A DNA stretch of 64,000 bases. Origin: Gammaproteobacteria bacterium Ga0077536. Lineage in GTDB: Bacteria > Pseudomonadota > Gammaproteobacteria > Ga0077536. The stretch is taken from NCBI GenBank assembly GCA_001464935.1, contig LNEL01000057.1, positions 30,716 through 94,715 on the forward strand, given 5' to 3'. Positions 18,172-28,382 of the stretch are shown here, one piece after another; the stretch's first letter is position 1; the number at the start of each line of letters is the position of its first letter. A model generated the notes under the pieces. It was not told where the DNA came from. It saw only the letters and a list, made by a program, of their open reading frames with translations, and did not search any database. A program made the translations under genes and the position numbers.

Positions 18172-19481
18172 GCGGATACCGTAGCGCGTAGCGGCAGCCC
18201 GGCAAACACCTCGTCGAGCGTGCGCAGCACCTGATCGATCTCGGCGTCGGTGATCACGAGTGGCGGCATCAAGGTCAGCACGTTGCGGCCCGGGCCGGTC
18301 TTGCCGGTCAGCACGCCGAGATCCTTCAGGGTCTCCATCAGATCGTCGAGCAGCGGGCCGGCAGGTTCACCGGCGGGTGTCACCAGCTCCATGCCGAGCA
18401 TCAGCCCCAGACCCCGCACTTCCTTCACGCAGGCGTGGCGCGCCGCGATCCCGAGCAGCCCTGCGCGCAGCCGCTCGCCCGCGCGCGCAGCGGCCTCCTC
18501 GAGCCGATGGTCGCGCATGAAGTCCAGCGTCGCCAGCGCCGCGCTCGCACACACGAGATTGCCGCCGAAGGTCGAAGCACCCGGCTTGGTGTAGGCGGCC
18601 GCGACCGCCGGGGTGGCGACGAGGGCGGCGATCGGCAGGCCGTTCCCGAGTGCCTTGCACACCGTGATCATGTCCGGCTGGATGTCCCAGTGCTGATGCC
18701 CGAAACGCCGGCCGGTACGGCAGAAGCCCGTCTGCGCCTCGTCCATGATCAGCAGCGCGCCGTGCTCGTGCAGCAGGGTCTGGACACGCTCGAAGTATCC
18801 CGGCGGCGGCACGTTGATGCCGCCGTTGCCCTGCACGGGCTCGGCGATGAGCGCAGCGATCTCACCGGGATTCTCGCGCAGCAGATCGCCGACGGCCTCG
18901 GCGCAGCGCAGCTCGCAGTCCGGCCGGCTCAGCTTGAGCGGGCAGTCGCTGCAGGTCGGGCTCGGCGCGAAGTGCACGTTCGACGGCGGCTCGGGATCGG
19001 CGCGCCAGAACGCCATGCCGGTGACGCCGCTCGTCAGGTAGGTTCGCCCGTGCAGCGAACGCGACAGCGAAATGAAGCTGTTGCGGCCGGTCGCGAGCTT
19101 CGCGAGCAGCAGCGCGGTTTCATTCGCCTCCGAGCCACTGGTGCAGAAGAAGCTCTTGCGCAGACCGCCGCCGATGAAGCCGGCGAGCGCCTCGGCAAGG
19201 CGCAGCATCGGCTGCGTGAGGTAGATCGTCGTGGTGTGCGCGAGCCTGCCGAGCTGGGCGGCGGCGCGCGCGACGATGGACGGCTCCGCGTGGCCGCAGT
19301 TGCTGACGCCGACACCGGCGTAGCAGTCGATGTAGGCCTTGCCCGCGCTGTCGAACACGCGGCTGCCTGCGCCGCGTTCGAGCACCATGGGCCGACGGAA
19401 GAAGTGAAAGACGCAGGGCATCAGGTAGTCGCGCTTGAGGGCGAGCATCTGTTCGACGGTGTCGGGCGTGTGATCGGACAT
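18168..19481 (-). CDS. Class III PLP-dependent aminotransferase
   Basis: A 437 aa fold-type I aminotransferase. The PLP lysine lies in CKALGNGLP (about K276); GSEANETALLLAK binds the cofactor phosphate and IMDEAQTGFCRTGR supplies the ring-contacting Asp. Overall it resembles the AGXT2/omega-aminotransferase branch, whose members accept aldehydes or ketones including non-alpha substrates. A CSDCPLKLSRPDCELRC insert with four cysteines is present. The start ATG is one base downstream of the preceding gene's stop. Substrate inferred from neighbours: an aldehyde made by the linked reductase. Confidence 0.85.
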   Translation of the reverse strand: MSDHTPDTVEQMLALKRDYLMPCVFHFFRRPMVLERGAGSRVFDSAGKAYIDCYAGVGVSNCGHAEPSIVARAAAQLGRLAHTTTIYLTQPMLRLAEALAGFIGGGLRKSFFCTSGSEANETALLLAKLATGRNSFISLSRSLHGRTYLTSGVTGMAFWRADPEPPSNVHFAPSPTCSDCPLKLSRPDCELRCAEAVGDLLRENPGEIAALIAEPVQGNGGINVPPPGYFERVQTLLHEHGALLIMDEAQTGFCRTGRRFGHQHWDIQPDMITVCKALGNGLPIAALVATPAVAAAYTKPGASTFGGNLVCASAALATLDFMRDHRLEEAAARAGERLRAGLLGIAARHACVKEVRGLGLMLGMELVTPAGEPAGPLLDDLMETLKDLGVLTGKTGPGRNVLTLMPPLVITDAEIDQVLRTLDEVFAGLPLRATVSA

Positions 19482-19482
19482 G

Positions 19483-20529
19483 TCAGTAGATTCCGTTGTC
19501 GATTTTGAAATCGGGGTGATCGATAGGGCGCGGATCCTCAATCCCGTCCTGATCGCTCGTGAGCGGCACGCGCACTGCGGCATCGCGCTCCATCACGCAC
19601 GGCAGGAACGCGCTGGGATCGAGCCGGTGCATCACGACCTGCCCGCGCGCACCGGGTTCGGCGCGTGCGCTGAGGCGCGCGACGGCGGAGGCGCCGTCGA
19701 GCGGGACCACGCGCACGATCAGCCTGTCGCTGTCGGGGAGGTAGCGCGGCGGCGCGGCGCTGGCGGGGCCGGCGAGCGCTTCGTGCGTGACGCCGAACAG
19801 CGTGTTGCCATAACCGGCGAGGCAGCGTGCGGCGGGAAACGCGGTGCCGATCGCGCGCATCGACTCCGCGGCGAGCGGCATGCCGCCGAGATAGATGAAG
19901 CGCACGCGCATACGCACGGTCGCCGTCAGCCGCGTGGCCAGCGCCGTCAGCACGACAGGGGTGGCGAACAGGTAGCGCACGTCCTGCAGCATGAGCACGC
20001 GCAGTGCCTGCGCGAGCACGTGTTCGAGATAGCGCGCGCGCGCGAGCGAGGCCGGCGCGAGCTGGCGGAACCAGCGCGGATCGAAATCGACGCTGAAGGC
20101 GTCGCCGCCGGTCGTCAGCTGCGCGATGCGCTGGGCGGCTTTGCCGATCACGTGCGGACCGCCGGGTCCGAGCCACAGCCAGTGACCGCCGTCGAACGCG
20201 AAGTCCGCGACCCGGCGCAGGAACGGCGCGATGAACGCCGCCTCGAAATCGTCGGCGGACCACGCGATCGGCCGTGGTTCGCCGCTGGTGCCGCCGGTCT
20301 CCGCGAGCACCAGCCAGGGCTGCGCGAGCACGTGACGCGGCATGAAGTGTTCGATCGGATGGCGGCTCAATGCCGTGAGATCGAAGGGGCCGAACAGCGC
20401 GAGATCGTCGACTTCGCGCACGCAATCAAGCGCGTCGATGCCGAGTTCGCGGGCGCGCGCGAGCCAGTACGGACTGCCGTCGCGCGGGTCGAAGTGGGCG
20501 GCAATCACCGCGCGCAGGCGGGCGCTCAT
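19483..20529 (-). CDS. PaaK/LuxE-like adenylate-forming enzyme
   Basis: A 348 aa protein related to phenylacetate-CoA ligase and LuxE acyl-protein synthetase. The nucleotide motif TGGTSGEPR (about residue 78) and a mid-protein YGNTLFG block suggest acyl-adenylate formation. It is shorter than PaaK and lacks a clear C-terminal lysine domain, which is more like LuxE. The ATGA overlap with the MMPL gene shows coupling. The acid substrate is unknown. Confidence 0.65.
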   Translation of the reverse strand: MSARLRAVIAAHFDPRDGSPYWLARARELGIDALDCVREVDDLALFGPFDLTALSRHPIEHFMPRHVLAQPWLVLAETGGTSGEPRPIAWSADDFEAAFIAPFLRRVADFAFDGGHWLWLGPGGPHVIGKAAQRIAQLTTGGDAFSVDFDPRWFRQLAPASLARARYLEHVLAQALRVLMLQDVRYLFATPVVLTALATRLTATVRMRVRFIYLGGMPLAAESMRAIGTAFPAARCLAGYGNTLFGVTHEALAGPASAAPPRYLPDSDRLIVRVVPLDGASAVARLSARAEPGARGQVVMHRLDPSAFLPCVMERDAAVRVPLTSDQDGIEDPRPIDHPDFKIDNGIY

Positions 20530-22592
20530 GCCGGCCGCCGGCGCCATTCGACGAGGGTCGGCACGAGGCAGACGTCGACGCCCCATGCGCAGGCCACCGC
20601 GATCGCCGACAGCAGCCCGAACTGGCGGATTGGCACCAGCTGCGAGAACGCGAGCGATGCGAACGCAAGACCCACCGAGACCGACGTGATGCCGAGCGCG
20701 CTGCCGACCTCGGCGAGCGCAGCGTCGATGTCGCCGGTCTCGCGATACGCATGCAGCAGGTAGATCGCATCGTCGACGACGAGGCCGAGGATCACGCTGC
20801 CGACGAACAGGTTGATCGCGTTCAGCGGGATCGACAGCCACACCATCGCTCCGGCCGTGATCAGCAGCGGCACGAAGGTCGCGACGCCAGCCAGCGCGAT
20901 CAGCCACGGCGAGCGGAAGAACGGCAGCAGCAGGACGCAGGCGACACCGAGTCCCGCGAGCAGCGTCAGCCCCTGCATGCGAAGCAGGCGATCCTGGGCG
21001 TCGAGAATCAACGGAATCACGCCGGTCAGGGTCAGCGTGAGGCCGGCGGGCGCGAGCCGTGCCCAGCGCGCGCGGATCTCCGCCGCCAGCGCTGCATACG
21101 GCTGACCGCCGGTGTTGCGCAGACGCAGCGACACGCGCGTCGCGCTCCGCTCGGCGTTGAAAAAGGCGGTACCGAGCGCGGGTGGCGCGGCGGCGCCGAG
21201 GCGCAGCAGTGCATACCCGGACACCACGGTCGTCACTGCCGGCATCGTGCGCAGATCGGCCAGAAAGTGTTCGATCTGCTCGCGTCGGGGTGACCCATCG
21301 ACCGCGCCCTGCGTGCTCCGGATCACGAGGTCGACGACCAGCAGACCGCTGATCCGGGCCTCGATGCTGCGATAGGCCTGCACCAGCGGCGCGTCGTCGG
21401 CAAAGAAATGGAATGCGTCGGGTTCGCGCGTCAGGGACGGCAGGCTGCACGCGGCGGCGACTGACAGGACCGCCAGCAACGCGCTGCCCGCGCGGCGCAG
21501 CGTGCGCGGCGGAATGCCGGACCGCAGCACCACGACCGGCGCGCGCGCGAGACGGCCGAGCACGGCGAGCATCGCCGGCACGAACAGCATCGACGTCAGG
21601 AACGTGAAGCAGACGGCCGCCGGCATCGCCAGGCCCATGCGCGCGATGATCGACTGCGGCGCGTTGGCCAGCGCGAGGCAGCCGAGCGCGGTGGTGACGG
21701 TCGCGATCGCGAGCGGACGCACGACCTGCGGGTAGGCTGTGCGCAGGCGCCACACACCGTCCTCGCGCCGCGCGAACAGGTGGATCGCCGTTGTCAGGCT
21801 CACGCAGAACACGAGCGGCACGAGCAGCAAGGTCAGCAGGTTGACCGACAGTCCAATCAGCGCGCACAGCGCCAGCGAATAGACGACCGACAGCGCGATC
21901 CCGGCGAACACCACGAGGCAGGCGATCGGATCGCGAAAGAAATACAGCAGCAGGAGCGCCGAACTCAGCACCAGCAGACAGACCACACGGACGAGATCGG
22001 CAGCGATGGCCTCCTTCAGCGTCTCGGCGAACACGACGGTGCCGGCGAGCAGCGGCGCCAGATCGAGAGCCGCGAGGCCGCGTGAGAGCTCAGCCAGCAC
22101 GCCCGCATGCGTCCCGCGCTGTGCCGGATCGAGCAGCAGCAGCGGGCTCAGCAGCGACAGGTCCCGCGCGACGAGCACGTTGCGCCAGTCCGGCGTATCC
22201 GTCGCGAGCATCGCCCGCAGATCCTCGACGTTCGCCGCCTGCGGTGGCGTGAACGCGTCGGCGCCGAGAAACAGCTCCGCCGGGTCGAACAGCTCGATCA
22301 CGCCCGGTCGCGCGCGCAGGTCGTCGAGCAGCGCGTAATAGCCGGCTACGTTCGCGGCGTTCAGTCGTGCGCGCGGAAACGCCGCGATCACCGTGTCGGC
22401 GGCGCCGAACTCGTCGGCCATGGCGCGATAGTCGCGCCACGCGGGATCGTCACGGTCGATCCAGTCCTCGTAACTGTGCCCGACCTGAAAGCCGCCACCG
22501 GCCAGCGCCAGCGCGGCCAGCGCGAGAAACGCCAGCACCAGCGCGCGCGGATGACGCTCGATGAGCAGCAGCGCCAGCACCGTCGGCGTCAC
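20526..22592 (-). CDS. MMPL/RND-family lipid exporter
   Basis: A 688 aa inner-membrane protein with two repeats, each a membrane helix, a large periplasmic loop and a five-helix bundle (about residues 20, 205-340, 360 and 545-680). Typical of MMPL/HAE3 exporters of hydrophobic compounds. The second repeat has SVILGLVVDDAIYLLHAYRE, the usual charged-helix motif. It overlaps both neighbours by 4 bases, so it probably exports the product of the surrounding enzymes. Confidence 0.82.
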   Translation of the reverse strand: MTPTVLALLLIERHPRALVLAFLALAALALAGGGFQVGHSYEDWIDRDDPAWRDYRAMADEFGAADTVIAAFPRARLNAANVAGYYALLDDLRARPGVIELFDPAELFLGADAFTPPQAANVEDLRAMLATDTPDWRNVLVARDLSLLSPLLLLDPAQRGTHAGVLAELSRGLAALDLAPLLAGTVVFAETLKEAIAADLVRVVCLLVLSSALLLLYFFRDPIACLVVFAGIALSVVYSLALCALIGLSVNLLTLLLVPLVFCVSLTTAIHLFARREDGVWRLRTAYPQVVRPLAIATVTTALGCLALANAPQSIIARMGLAMPAAVCFTFLTSMLFVPAMLAVLGRLARAPVVVLRSGIPPRTLRRAGSALLAVLSVAAACSLPSLTREPDAFHFFADDAPLVQAYRSIEARISGLLVVDLVIRSTQGAVDGSPRREQIEHFLADLRTMPAVTTVVSGYALLRLGAAAPPALGTAFFNAERSATRVSLRLRNTGGQPYAALAAEIRARWARLAPAGLTLTLTGVIPLILDAQDRLLRMQGLTLLAGLGVACVLLLPFFRSPWLIALAGVATFVPLLITAGAMVWLSIPLNAINLFVGSVILGLVVDDAIYLLHAYRETGDIDAALAEVGSALGITSVSVGLAFASLAFSQLVPIRQFGLLSAIAVACAWGVDVCLVPTLVEWRRRPA

Positions 22593-24121
22593 GCGGTCAA
22601 TTCCTCGAGGACGTGATCGTCGAGATGGCGGTAGTACATGCCCAGCAGTGAACCGAACTTCAGCGCGAGCTCGGTGTTGCCGGTGATGCGCACCTTGCCG
22701 GCGAGGAACGACGCGCGCAGATCCGCTTCACCGCGCACGATGCGCATCAGCAGCGCGGCATCGAGGTCGTAGCGGCAGTCCGCGCCGGCGAAAGCGTCGG
22801 CCGGCAGCGCGGTGGCCGTGCCCTGCGCGAAGCGCAGCGTGATGACGTCGGGTGTGCTGCCGCTGAGCGCAAAGCCGATCGTGGCGTTGACATAGGCGTG
22901 GCGCGCCAGAAAGTGGCGGCCGACCGCACCGTCGGCCAGTGCCGAGAAATAGTCGCGCGGCAAGTGGATGCCGAGAGTGCCGAGCGCAAGCTGCCCGACC
23001 GGTGCGCGCCGCCGGCGCCCGCCGCCGAGCTGGGCGAGGAAGTCACGCGTCAGCGCGACGGGGTCGACCGGACTCGCGTGCGGCCGCGGCGCAAAGCTGG
23101 GGCTGGCGAACAGGTAGGGCGCATAGACCTGGGTGACGCGATGGAAGTGCGCCTCGATGGCGTTGCGCGGCGCCGCGTCGAACGCCTGCGCGTCGACGAG
23201 GCTCACACCGGACAGGCGCATCACACCGGTGATCGCACGCTCGATGTCGGCGATTGGAATATCGCTGCCGGTCAGCGCGCAGGTGCGGATGCCGGCGACG
23301 GGTTGCGCCAGCGCTGCGAGCACCGTGCTCACGACATCGTCGATGGCCACGAGATTGACCGTGGAAGCCGGGTCGGCGGCGACGCGCACGGGCACGTGAT
23401 AGTCCTCGCCCGTGCGCCGGAAGCCGAGTCGTGCGAACGCGTGGCGGCCGCGTTCCTCGTCGCGCCGGCAGCATTCGCGGATGAACTGCACGGCCTTCAT
23501 GAAGGTGTAGAGCGTGCTGACCGCATTGTGCTCGCCGAGCGGATGGCCGCCGACGACGATGCTCGGGCGATGGATCACGAGCGCCGCGCCGGTCGCTGCG
23601 GCGGCGGCCCGCAGTTCGCATTCGGCAGCGAACTTCGAGGCCTCGTACGGATTGTTGAACGCCTGGCCGCAGTCGAGATCGGCCGCGCCGAACGGCTGGC
23701 GGGTGCGTCCCGCGACATAGGCCGTGCTCACGTGATGGAAGACGGGAATGCCGAGGCGCTGCGCGAGTTGCCACGCGATACGCGAGCCGTCGACATTGTG
23801 CCGCTGCAGTTCGTCGGCGAGGTGCGCCTCGAAGCGGGTGAGCCCGGCGCAGTGCAGAAATGCCGCTGGCGAAGCGCGGGTCAACTGCGCGAGCGTTGTC
23901 TCATCGAGCCCGCAGTCCGCGCGCGTGACATCACCGTCCAGCACCGTCAGCGTCGCCGCGCCGGTCAGCCCGGACGGCAGTTCGAACGCCTGCAGCACCG
24001 TCGCCAGACGTGCCGGATCGCCGCCGCGCACGAGCGCCGTCACGCGATGGCCCGCGCGCAGCAGGCCGGCCAGCAGATGCTTGCCGAGGTAACCCGTCGC
24101 GCCGGTCAGCAGCAGGTGCAT
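22589..24121 (-). CDS. Thioester/acyl reductase-like SDR fused to an SCP2-like domain
   Basis: A 510 aa protein. Residues 1-300 are an extended short-chain dehydrogenase: NAD(P) motif GATGYLGKH, catalytic YEASK, and sequence features of the NAD-binding-4 group (terminal thioester reductases, fatty acyl-CoA reductases). The last 130 residues resemble a sterol-carrier-protein-2 fold, with FLAGKVRITGNTELALKFGSLL. The fusion suggests reduction of a lipid-bound or hydrophobic acyl substrate to an aldehyde. It starts 13 bases after the mqnD stop. Confidence 0.72.
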   Translation of the reverse strand: MHLLLTGATGYLGKHLLAGLLRAGHRVTALVRGGDPARLATVLQAFELPSGLTGAATLTVLDGDVTRADCGLDETTLAQLTRASPAAFLHCAGLTRFEAHLADELQRHNVDGSRIAWQLAQRLGIPVFHHVSTAYVAGRTRQPFGAADLDCGQAFNNPYEASKFAAECELRAAAAATGAALVIHRPSIVVGGHPLGEHNAVSTLYTFMKAVQFIRECCRRDEERGRHAFARLGFRRTGEDYHVPVRVAADPASTVNLVAIDDVVSTVLAALAQPVAGIRTCALTGSDIPIADIERAITGVMRLSGVSLVDAQAFDAAPRNAIEAHFHRVTQVYAPYLFASPSFAPRPHASPVDPVALTRDFLAQLGGGRRRRAPVGQLALGTLGIHLPRDYFSALADGAVGRHFLARHAYVNATIGFALSGSTPDVITLRFAQGTATALPADAFAGADCRYDLDAALLMRIVRGEADLRASFLAGKVRITGNTELALKFGSLLGMYYRHLDDHVLEELTA

Positions 24122-24134
24122 GCGGGACGCGCGC

Positions 24135-25004
24135 TCAGGCCGGCACGGCGAGCGCGTCCGGGTCGACGATGTCGAGCGCGGGCAGGTGATCGATGAAGCC
24201 GCGCCGCAGCGCCTTCGCGTACAGCGTGCCGAGGCCGAGGCGCACGTCGGCCGGCATCAACAGCGTGTCCTCGTTGGCGAACCTGGCCACGAAGTCCTCG
24301 CGCACCCGGCTCTCGGGGCCGCGACCAAAACCGCTGGCGAAGGCCATCGCGTCGTCCGGATGCGCGAGGGCGTGGTCCATGCTCGCGTGGATGAGGTTCT
24401 CGAGCAGCCGGATCGTCGGCAGGCCGAGACTGCGGCGCGCGACGTTGAGGCCAACCGGCAGCGGCAGGCCCGTGTGTTCGTGCCAGCGCTGGCCGAGGCA
24501 GCAGATTTTGCGCAGCGGCCGTTCATCGAAGTTCAGCAGTTCTTCGTGGATCAGCACGCCGGCGTCGACGCGGCCGTCGAGGATCGCGTCCTCGACCTCG
24601 TCGAAAGCCATCGGCACGGGGATGAAGGCGTCGTAGAAGTAACCGAGCAGGAACGCACCCGTCGTCGAGACGCCGGGCACCGCGACCCGCCGGCCGACGA
24701 GCGAGTCGGCGCGCGCGATGGCGTCGCCGGCGCGACATGCCAGCACCGGGCCGTAGCCGCGGCCGACGCTCGCGCCGGAGCCGAGGATCACGTAGCTGTC
24801 GTCGATGGCCGGAAAGAACACCGAGGAGATGGCGCACACGTCATAGCGCGCGCGTCGGCAGCTTTCGTTCAAGTCCCTGATGTGGCCGTGCTCGAAGCCC
24901 AGCGTGTAGCCCGCCGGCGGCCGGATGCGGCCGGTCTCGAGCGCGTAGTAGTGAAACGCGTCATCGGGATCGGGGGTGTAGGCAATGGTGAGGTGCTGGG
25001 TCAT
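24135..25004 (-). CDS. mqnD: 1,4-dihydroxy-6-naphthoate synthase MqnD
   Basis: Family reaction: cleaves cyclic dehypoxanthine futalosine to dihydroxy-naphthoate. The 289 aa protein has the expected YTPDPDDAFHYYAL start, SGASVGRGYGPVL and the C-terminal GLPLPVGLNVARRSLG. The ATG at 25004 is chosen because residues before it lack homology. It is distant from mqnE-A-C and heads a minus-strand operon with lipid-type genes. Either the naphthoate is made here simply by chance of gene order, or this is a recruited paralogue. Confidence 0.8.
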   Translation of the reverse strand: MTQHLTIAYTPDPDDAFHYYALETGRIRPPAGYTLGFEHGHIRDLNESCRRARYDVCAISSVFFPAIDDSYVILGSGASVGRGYGPVLACRAGDAIARADSLVGRRVAVPGVSTTGAFLLGYFYDAFIPVPMAFDEVEDAILDGRVDAGVLIHEELLNFDERPLRKICCLGQRWHEHTGLPLPVGLNVARRSLGLPTIRLLENLIHASMDHALAHPDDAMAFASGFGRGPESRVREDFVARFANEDTLLMPADVRLGLGTLYAKALRRGFIDHLPALDIVDPDALAVPA

Positions 25005-25258
25005 CGACGGACTCCGGATGCGGGCGGGCAGTGACACGGGGCAGGGCGCGAAGTCCTGCGGCCTTTCACCCGACGGAGCAACGGTTGTGCCAGCGGTCCG
25101 CGTGCGCGGAATCAGTCGCTTGCGGCGGGCCCGGTGGGGCGCCTGCAAGATTTGGCAACGGAAATTGCGCGACGGCCCGGCCCCGCTCGCCGTTCGCCTT
25201 CGCGCGGTGGATGGGGTACTTTGCGGCGCCGTCTGCCACCAAAGGGGTCCGGACCGAC

Positions 25259-27691
25259 ATGTATTCCCTCCGTTACCGCCTGGCCCGCTGGGTGCTCGCG
25301 CATCGCAGGCTGGCCTGGACGGCCTTTGCGCTGATCACGGCGTTCTTCGCCGCCGGCCTGCCGAAGGTCGAACTGCAGACCGTCTTCTCGGACCTGCTGC
25401 CGCAGGACGACCCGTTCGTGCAGGTCTACAAGGATCATCCCGGCTTCGGCAATCCGCTGACGGTCGCGGTGATGATCAAGCGCCGGGACGGCGACATCTA
25501 CAACGCCGACACGCTGCAGAAGGTCTGGCAGTTCACGCGCGACATCGACCTCACGCCGGGCGTCGATCACGACATGATTCTCTCCATCGCGAGCACCAAG
25601 GCCCGCTACAGCGAGTCGACCGCCACCGGCATCGACATGCGGCCGCTGATGGAGGACAGGGCGCCGACCAGTGCGCAGGACCTGGCGCGCTTCCGCACCC
25701 TCGTCGAGAAATCACCGAATACGCGCGTATTCCTGATTTCAGAGGATGACAGCGCCACGCTGATCACCGCGACCTTCATCGAGCGCCTGCTCGACTACGG
25801 CGAAGCGTTCACCTACGTCCAGGGCCTCGTCGAAGCGGCACGCGACGAGCATCACGAGGTGCACGTGGCCGGCCAGCCGATGCTGATTGGCTGGGTGTAC
25901 CAGTACGAGCGGCAGATGATCGGCATCTTCGCCGTCACCGTCGGCGCGCTGATCGTCGCCCTCGCGCTGTACATGCGCAATGTCGTCGGCATCCTGACCC
26001 CGATCGTCACGAGCCTGACGGCCGGGATCTGGGCCTTCGGCCTCGTCGGCTGGCTGGGGATTTCAATCGAACCGCTGCTGATGGTCGTGCCGCTGCTGCT
26101 GACCGCGCGCTCGTTCTCGCACGCGGTGCAGTTCACCGAACGCTTCTACGAGGTGTATGCCGAGGTCGGCGACCGCACGAAGGCCGCCGAGATCACGATG
26201 AGCGTGATGATGGCGCCGAGCGTGATCGGCATCATCACCGACATCCTCGGCATCGCGATCGTCGGCTTCGCGCCGATTCCGGCGATGGTGAGGCACGCGA
26301 TTTTCTGCGGCATGTGGGCGGTGTGGCTGATCCCGACCGGCGTGGTACTCATTTCGCTGCTGCTGGCCTCGCTGCCCGCGCCGGCGAACGCCGGGCAACT
26401 GATCGGCCACGGACGGCCCGCCGGCGCGCATCGGCGCTTCCAGCGCCTCCTGCAGGGTGTCGCCAGCCTGTCGACCGGCACGCGGGCGCGGATCAGCGCC
26501 GCGTGCGTGGTGCTGGGCGGGGTCGTCGCCGTCTACATCGCGGCGCAGATCAAGGTCGGCAACCCGGTCGAGGGCTCGAACCTGTTCTGGCCCGACTCCG
26601 AGTTCAACACCGCGGTCAGGCTCATCAACTCGCACTTCCCCGGCGTGAACACCCTCGAGATCGTGCTCGAAGGAAAGAACCCGGACAGCCTCGACTTCGA
26701 GGTACAGAAGGTCGAGATGGTCGAAACCGCGCAGCGCCTGCAGCGCATCATGGAGGAAGGCGAGGGCCCGCCACGGGCGACGCTGAGCTTTGCCGACTAC
26801 ATGGCCGAGGGCAATCGCCTGTTCAACGGCGGCCACACGAAGTGGATGCCGCTCGACCCCGTGCAGGCCTCGATGAGCGCCGCGGCTTTCGGCGTGACGA
26901 TGGGCAGCAGCGCGAAGAATTTCAGCCACCTGGTCGACGAGAAGTGGCACAACGCGACGGTATCGCTGTGGTACCGCGACAATAAGCAGGAGACCGTCGA
27001 TCATGCGCTCGCCGCAGCGGGTGCGGCGGTCGATCAGGTCGGCATCGATCACGAGTTCTTCACGGTGCGCCTCGGCACCGGCACGATCCCGCTGCAGCAG
27101 GCGGTCAACCTCGTGATCGACCGCTATCACTGGGTGGTCGTCGGCCTGATGAACTGCTTCATCCTCCTCACCTGCAGCCTCGCCTATCGCTCGCTGGTCG
27201 CGGGTCTGCTGCTGCTGATCCCGGTCAATCTCGCCAACCAGGTGCTGTACGCGGCGATGCACCTGCTCGGCGTCGGTCTCGACGTCAATTCGCTGATCGT
27301 CGCCGCGATTGGCCTCGGCGTCGGCATCGATTACGGCATCTACCTGCTGTCGCGGATCTGCGAGGAGTACCAGCGCAGCAACGGCGACTGGGCCGCCGCG
27401 ATCACCGCCGCGCTCGGCACCACCGGCAAGGCGATCATGTTCACGGCGACGATCATGGTGGTCGGCATCGCGCCGTGGTATTTCCTGTCAGGGCTCAGGT
27501 TCGTCGCCGACATGGGCCTGCTGATCATCGTCATCATGGCGATCAACATGGTGCTCGCGCTGCTGGTGCTGCCGCTGCTGGTCTGGTTCGTGCGGCCGCG
27601 CTTCGCGGCGCGGCGCGACCTGCTGGTCGGTGAGGGCTACCGGGTCGAGGACTTCACGGCGCACACACGCACGGCAAAGGAAACGCCATGA
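25259..27691 (+). CDS. HAE3-family RND transporter
   Basis: An 810 aa RND/MMPL-like permease with the usual duplicated topology: a helix near residue 20, a periplasmic domain, helices at about 220-390, then a second periplasmic domain and helices to residue 790. [16 protein letters not shown] and [20 protein letters not shown] are typical of the hopanoid/hydrophobe exporter HAE3 group. Substrate unknown. Its stop overlaps yceH by 4 bases. It is divergent from mqnD across 254 bp. Confidence 0.85.
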   Translation: MYSLRYRLARWVLAHRRLAWTAFALITAFFAAGLPKVELQTVFSDLLPQDDPFVQVYKDHPGFGNPLTVAVMIKRRDGDIYNADTLQKVWQFTRDIDLTPGVDHDMILSIASTKARYSESTATGIDMRPLMEDRAPTSAQDLARFRTLVEKSPNTRVFLISEDDSATLITATFIERLLDYGEAFTYVQGLVEAARDEHHEVHVAGQPMLIGWVYQYERQMIGIFAVTVGALIVALALYMRNVVGILTPIVTSLTAGIWAFGLVGWLGISIEPLLMVVPLLLTARSFSHAVQFTERFYEVYAEVGDRTKAAEITMSVMMAPSVIGIITDILGIAIVGFAPIPAMVRHAIFCGMWAVWLIPTGVVLISLLLASLPAPANAGQLIGHGRPAGAHRRFQRLLQGVASLSTGTRARISAACVVLGGVVAVYIAAQIKVGNPVEGSNLFWPDSEFNTAVRLINSHFPGVNTLEIVLEGKNPDSLDFEVQKVEMVETAQRLQRIMEEGEGPPRATLSFADYMAEGNRLFNGGHTKWMPLDPVQASMSAAAFGVTMGSSAKNFSHLVDEKWHNATVSLWYRDNKQETVDHALAAAGAAVDQVGIDHEFFTVRLGTGTIPLQQAVNLVIDRYHWVVVGLMNCFILLTCSLAYRSLVAGLLLLIPVNLANQVLYAAMHLLGVGLDVNSLIVAAIGLGVGIDYGIYLLSRICEEYQRSNGDWAAAITAALGTTGKAIMFTATIMVVGIAPWYFLSGLRFVADMGLLIIVIMAINMVLALLVLPLLVWFVRPRFAARRDLLVGEGYRVEDFTAHTRTAKETP

Positions 27692-28332
27692 AAACAGAAC
27701 TCACCCCCCTCGAGGCCCGCCTCATCGGCTGCCTGATCGAGAAGGAAATCACCACGCCCGATCAGTACCCGCTGTCGCTGAACGCGCTGACGAACGCCTG
27801 CAACCAGAAAACCAACCGCGATCCGGTGCTGGACCTCGGCGAGCGCGAAGTGCAGGACGCGCTCGACGGACTGGTGAAGCGCTTTCTCGTCAGCGACAAG
27901 GGCGGCGGCTTCGGCGGCCGCACCGCGAAGTACCGCCACCGCTTCTGCAACACCGAGTTCGGGGCGCTGAAGTTCTCGCCGTTCGAACTCGGCGTGATCT
28001 GCGTGCTGCTGCTGCGCGGCCCGCAGACGCCGGGCGAACTCCGCCAGCGCACGAACCGCCTGTGCGATTTCGCCGACACCGAAGCGGTCGAGGAAGCGCT
28101 GCTGGGACTGATGAGCCGCGACGACGGCCCCTTCGTCGCCCGCCTCGCGCGCGCCCCGGGCGAACGCGAGTCGCGCTACGCGCACCTGTTCAGCGGCCAC
28201 ATCGAGTCGGTCGAGGACACCGCCGCACCGGGCGGCAGCCGCGAAGGCTCGCTCGCGGCGCGCGTGGAGCGGCTGGAGGCCATCGTCGAGGAATTGCGCG
28301 CGGAAGTGGCGCGCCTCGGTGGGTCTGCGTGA
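27688..28332 (+). CDS. yceH: YceH family (DUF480) protein
   Basis: A 214 aa cytoplasmic protein matching the YceH family: [45 protein letters not shown], then duplicated winged-helix domains and a C-terminal coiled coil (residues 190-210). Molecular function of the family is unclear. Translationally coupled to the upstream transporter through an ATGA overlap. Confidence 0.9.
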   Translation: MKTELTPLEARLIGCLIEKEITTPDQYPLSLNALTNACNQKTNRDPVLDLGEREVQDALDGLVKRFLVSDKGGGFGGRTAKYRHRFCNTEFGALKFSPFELGVICVLLLRGPQTPGELRQRTNRLCDFADTEAVEEALLGLMSRDDGPFVARLARAPGERESRYAHLFSGHIESVEDTAAPGGSREGSLAARVERLEAIVEELRAEVARLGGSA

Positions 28333-28382
28333 GGCTGCTGTGCCGGGGTTTGGCGTGGCTGCCTGCTGATGTTCACTGAATT

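Noticed and set aside
19480..21867. Alternative long frames on both strands over the PaaK-like and MMPL genes
   Set aside because: The chosen frames carry TGGTSGEP and MMPL helices; the alternatives are Arg-rich and motif-free.
22898..25034. Long plus-strand frames opposite the reductase and mqnD genes
   Set aside because: No recognisable motifs; mirror images of well-supported minus-strand genes.
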